Below, one piece after another: positions 7,287 through 9,638 of a stretch of DNA of 9,638 bases. The translations under genes and the position numbers were made by a program. A model generated the notes under the pieces. It saw nothing but the letters and a program-made list of their open reading frames with translations. It made no database searches and was not told the origin of the DNA. Source of the DNA: Candidatus Aminicenantota bacterium (GTDB lineage Bacteria; Acidobacteriota; Aminicenantia; UBA2199); assembly GCA_030671465.1 (NCBI GenBank), contig DAOVIP010000043.1, positions 1-9,638 of the forward strand, written 5' to 3'. Position 1 is the stretch's first letter. Every line of letters starts with the position of its first letter.

Positions 7287-8288
7287 AAAAAACAAATTCA
7301 GGAGTTGATCTGCAGCCGTTGTGGGAAGGATACTGCCGTTCAGGATTTTCTTTTTGATAGACGGAAGTTCTTTTCGGATAGAGGGATGGCTGAAAAAATG
7401 ATCCTTTAAAAAATATTCAACCATTCCAAATACCCAATCCAGGCTCTGCTTCTTTCTGCGTTCGTCAAATATCCCTGATTTCCGGGTAATTTTCTCAAAA
7501 CCTTTGATGGTTTCCCATATGGCCCCAATTCCTTCTCCGGTCAAGGCCGAACAGGTATAAGCGTCGGTTTGCCATCCCGGTGTGGCCGGAGCCAGGTATT
7601 TTAATGCCATCCCGTATTCATTTTTGGCTTTGAGGGCAGCAGGCCTGTTTTCTCCTTCGGCCTTGTTGATCAATATTGCATCGGCGATTTCAACAATCCC
7701 CCTTTTGATACTCTGCAACTCATCACCGGCACCCGCTATCATGACCAGCAAAAAAAAGTCAACCATAGAACGAACGGTTATTTCATTTTGCCCGACTCCG
7801 ACTGTTTCCACCATGATGATGTTGTAACCGGCTGCCTCACATACCAGAATGGTTTCACGACTCCTGCGGGCAACACCGCCTAGAGTACTACCGGAAGGGG
7901 AAGGCCGGATGAAACCATTTTGTTCCCGGGCCAATTTTTCCATCCGGGTTTTGTCTCCCAGAATGCTGCCTTTGGTTACGGCACTGGTGGGGTCCACGGT
8001 TAATACCGCGACCTTGAAACCCTTCCCTATTAAAAAACACCCCAGGGTTTCAATAAGAGTGCTTTTCCCGGAACCCGGCACCCCGGTGATCCCGATCCGG
8101 AGGGATTTCCCCGAATGGGGCAACAGAATTCTGAGTACCCGGCGGGCTTTTTCATAATGCTCCGGGGCACTGCTCTCAATCAGGGTAATGGTTCTGGCCA
8201 GCACGGTTCGATCACCGGAGAGCACACCAGCGACATGTTGTTTAACCGTTAATTCCACTCGCTTCTTTCTCTCGCTCATCAACAGCAT
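7257..8288 (-). CDS. meaB: MeaB/ArgK-type GTPase, chaperone of methylmalonyl-CoA mutase
   Basis: MeaB is a G3E-family GTPase that loads and protects adenosylcobalamin in methylmalonyl-CoA mutase, in the cytoplasm. In the 343-residue form the Walker A motif GVPGSGKS is at about 69-76. It is followed by VDPTSAVTKGSILGDKTRM (about 98-116), RPSPSGSTLGGVARRSRE (128-145) and the switch ETVGVGQNE (161-169). The guanine-recognition motif reads INKAEG (207-212), with Glu where the family normally has Asp. The frame is open up to a TTG at 8330, but ATG 8288 has AAAAGGGG 10 bases upstream and gives a normal N-terminus. ATG 8279 is a second option. The gene lies 94 bases downstream of the mutase gene on the same strand, the standard mutase-chaperone pairing. 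Its 3' end overlaps the radical SAM gene. Confidence 0.93.
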   Translation of the reverse strand: MLLMSERKKRVELTVKQHVAGVLSGDRTVLARTITLIESSAPEHYEKARRVLRILLPHSGKSLRIGITGVPGSGKSTLIETLGCFLIGKGFKVAVLTVDPTSAVTKGSILGDKTRMEKLAREQNGFIRPSPSGSTLGGVARRSRETILVCEAAGYNIIMVETVGVGQNEITVRSMVDFFLLVMIAGAGDELQSIKRGIVEIADAILINKAEGENRPAALKAKNEYGMALKYLAPATPGWQTDAYTCSALTGEGIGAIWETIKGFEKITRKSGIFDERRKKQSLDWVFGMVEYFLKDHFFSHPSIRKELPSIKKKILNGSILPTTAADQLLNLFFSETPEPFGP

Positions 8289-8352
8289 TATAACCAATCC
8301 CCTTTTTATTGTAAATGAATTAAAGGTCAATCCAGAGGAGGATTTGGGGGGA

Positions 8353-8375
8353 TTTCAGCTACTATCAAGCTGGAA
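8353..8375 (-). other. Weak hairpin between mutB and meaB
   Basis: TTTCAGCT (8353-8360) can pair with AGCTGGAA (8368-8375), giving eight pairs including one G-T wobble, around a 7-base loop. It lies just after the mutB stop. No T-run follows on the minus strand, so it is unlikely to be a full terminator. It could act as an mRNA 3'-end or processing structure between the two genes, or be chance. Confidence 0.2.
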
Positions 8376-8382
8376 TTAATTT

Positions 8383-9638
8383 CTATGAAAACCGCTGGTT
8401 GACCACATCCATGATCTTGATCGCGGTATCAGGTATTTTGGTGCCGGGGCCAAATATGGCTGAAGTGCCCTTTTCCAGGAGAAAATCATAATCTTGAACC
8501 GGGACAACCCCCCCGCAAACCACAACAATATCCTCGCGCCCCTGTTTCTTTAACTCTTCAATCAGCTGGGGCAGCAGGATTTTGTGACCGCCGGCCAGGG
8601 AGCTCATTCCCACGATGTGTACATCATTTTCAACAGCCTGACAGGCAGTTTCCTCCGGTGTTTGAAACAGGGGACCAATATCCACATCAAATCCCATATC
8701 CGCATAGGCGGTAGCCACCACTTTGGCCCCCCGGTCATGACCATCCTGACCCATCTTGGCAATGAGAATACGCGGCCTTCTCCCTTCCTTTTCCGCAAAC
8801 CGATCGGTTATGCGGCGAATATTTTCAATATCCCTCATTTGATCATACTCATTGCAATAAACACTGGAAATAATTTTGATCTGGGGCTTGAACCGACCAC
8901 ATACTTTTTCAATGGCATCGGAAATCTCTCCCAGGGTAGCCCGGGCCCGGGCCGCATTTAAGGTCAATTCCAGAAGGTTTCCTTTTCCATTTTTCATACA
9001 GCTGGTAAGTGCATTCAGGACGGTTTTTATTGCATTTTGATTCCGCTTTTCTTTTAGCTCCGTAATTCTTTTTATCTGAGCCAGTCGCACGGCCGTGTTA
9101 TCAACTTCGAGGATATCAATGGATTCCTCCTGGTCCGAGCGAAAGTAATTTAATCCCACAATGACTTCCCTTCCCGAATCGATCCGGGCCTGGCGCCTGG
9201 CAGCTGCTTCCTCGATCTTCATTTTGGGGATCCCTGCTTCAATGGCTCGGGTCATTCCCCCATAGGATTCGATTTCCAGAATATGTTTCCAGCTCTTTTG
9301 GATCAACTGATCAGTTAGCCATTCAACATAATATGACCCGGCCCAGGGATCAATCACCTGGCATATACCCGTTTCCTCCTGCAAAAACAATTGGGTATTT
9401 CTGGCAATTCGGGCTGAAAAATCAGTGGGCAGGGCAATCGCCTCATCCAGGGAATTGGTATGCAATGACTGGGTATGGCCAAGTACGGCAGCCATGGCTT
9501 CAATACAGGTTCTGATTACATTATTAAAGGGATCCTGTTCGGTTAAACTCCAGCCCGAGGTTTGAGAGTGAGTTCTCAGGATCATTGATTTCGGATTGTT
9601 GGGATTAAATTTCTTTATTAATTTTGCCCACAGAACCC
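8383..9638 (-). CDS. mutB: Methylmalonyl-CoA mutase, C-terminal part with B12-binding domain (partial)
   Basis: The enzyme interconverts succinyl-CoA and (R)-methylmalonyl-CoA using adenosylcobalamin, a step in propionate formation or use. The reading frame is open to the window edge, giving 417 visible residues. The Met at 9585 is internal, since the codons before it (V-L-W-A-K-L... NPKS) continue the mutase sequence. The usual length is about 700-730, so roughly 300 N-terminal residues lie outside. The barrel end is clear: LRTHSQTSGWSLT, GHTQSLHTNSLDEAIALPTD (with the substrate-contact His of TQSLH), ARNTQLFLQEE and IDPWAGSYYVE. The cobalamin domain has GQDGHDRGAKVVATAY with the cobalt-ligating His (codon 8739-8737), then SSLAGGHK and CGGVVP. 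Because both domains are on one chain, this is the catalytic large subunit or a single-chain enzyme. The His in TQSLH favours methylmalonyl-CoA over isobutyryl-CoA. meaB follows downstream. Confidence 0.96.
   Translation of the reverse strand, partial: VLWAKLIKKFNPNNPKSMILRTHSQTSGWSLTEQDPFNNVIRTCIEAMAAVLGHTQSLHTNSLDEAIALPTDFSARIARNTQLFLQEETGICQVIDPWAGSYYVEWLTDQLIQKSWKHILEIESYGGMTRAIEAGIPKMKIEEAAARRQARIDSGREVIVGLNYFRSDQEESIDILEVDNTAVRLAQIKRITELKEKRNQNAIKTVLNALTSCMKNGKGNLLELTLNAARARATLGEISDAIEKVCGRFKPQIKIISSVYCNEYDQMRDIENIRRITDRFAEKEGRRPRILIAKMGQDGHDRGAKVVATAYADMGFDVDIGPLFQTPEETACQAVENDVHIVGMSSLAGGHKILLPQLIEELKKQGREDIVVVCGGVVPVQDYDFLLEKGTSAIFGPGTKIPDTAIKIMDVVNQRFS

Noticed and set aside
8289..8330. 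TTG start for meaB adding 14 residues
   Set aside because: No ribosome binding site fits it, and the AAAAGGGG run lies inside this stretch at the right distance for the ATG at 8288.
8584..8961. Plus-strand reading frame opposite the mutase B12-binding domain
   Set aside because: The opposite strand carries unmistakable mutase sequence; this is a shadow frame with no family resemblance.

Overview
The window holds nine complete or near-complete genes plus one fragment, in three strand blocks. The left block (1-1173, minus) is the first 20 codons of a STAS-type protein and, upstream of it, a 340-residue lipoprotein. The middle block (1363-7286, plus) contains seven closely spaced genes: a short-form GlmU-like sugar nucleotidyltransferase, a GHMP-family sugar kinase, a degenerate ParB-like protein, a DUF948/YoxC-like membrane protein, a YtxH-like membrane protein, enolase and a radical SAM protein. 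The right block (7257-9638, minus) is the 3' part of methylmalonyl-CoA mutase followed by its GTPase chaperone MeaB. I see no rRNA, tRNA, CRISPR array, transposase or phage gene.

The organism looks like a diderm, probably anaerobic bacterium of moderate-to-low GC. It has a lipoprotein with a signal peptide, GlmU-type nucleotide-sugar synthesis, bacterial enolase and a B12-dependent methylmalonyl-CoA pathway of the kind used to make or use propionate. The ParB-like C-terminal domain recalls proteins I know from deltaproteobacteria and related acidobacterial or candidate phyla (for example Aminicenantes). This placement rests on remembered family resemblance only and is weak.

The middle block probably has two transcription units. 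The first (glmU-like, GHMP kinase, parB-like) starts at a TTGACA-N17-TAAAAT promoter that would place the RNA start on or next to the glmU-like ATG, so its mRNA may be leaderless. The second (yoxC-like, ytxH-like, eno, radical SAM) starts at a consensus TTGACA-N16-TATAAT promoter at 4320-4347. The kinase and pyrophosphorylase side by side suggest a two-step route: sugar to sugar-1-phosphate, then to an NDP-sugar. The GlmU-like protein lacks the acetyltransferase domain of bifunctional GlmU, which fits that idea.

The last gene of the middle block and meaB run toward each other and overlap by 30 bp at their 3' ends. mutB and meaB form the usual mutase/chaperone pair. The points most worth a second look are the kinase/short-GlmU pair, the ParB-like protein without a normal CTP-binding motif or a ParA neighbour, the possible leaderless start, and the NKxE variant of the MeaB guanine-recognition motif.
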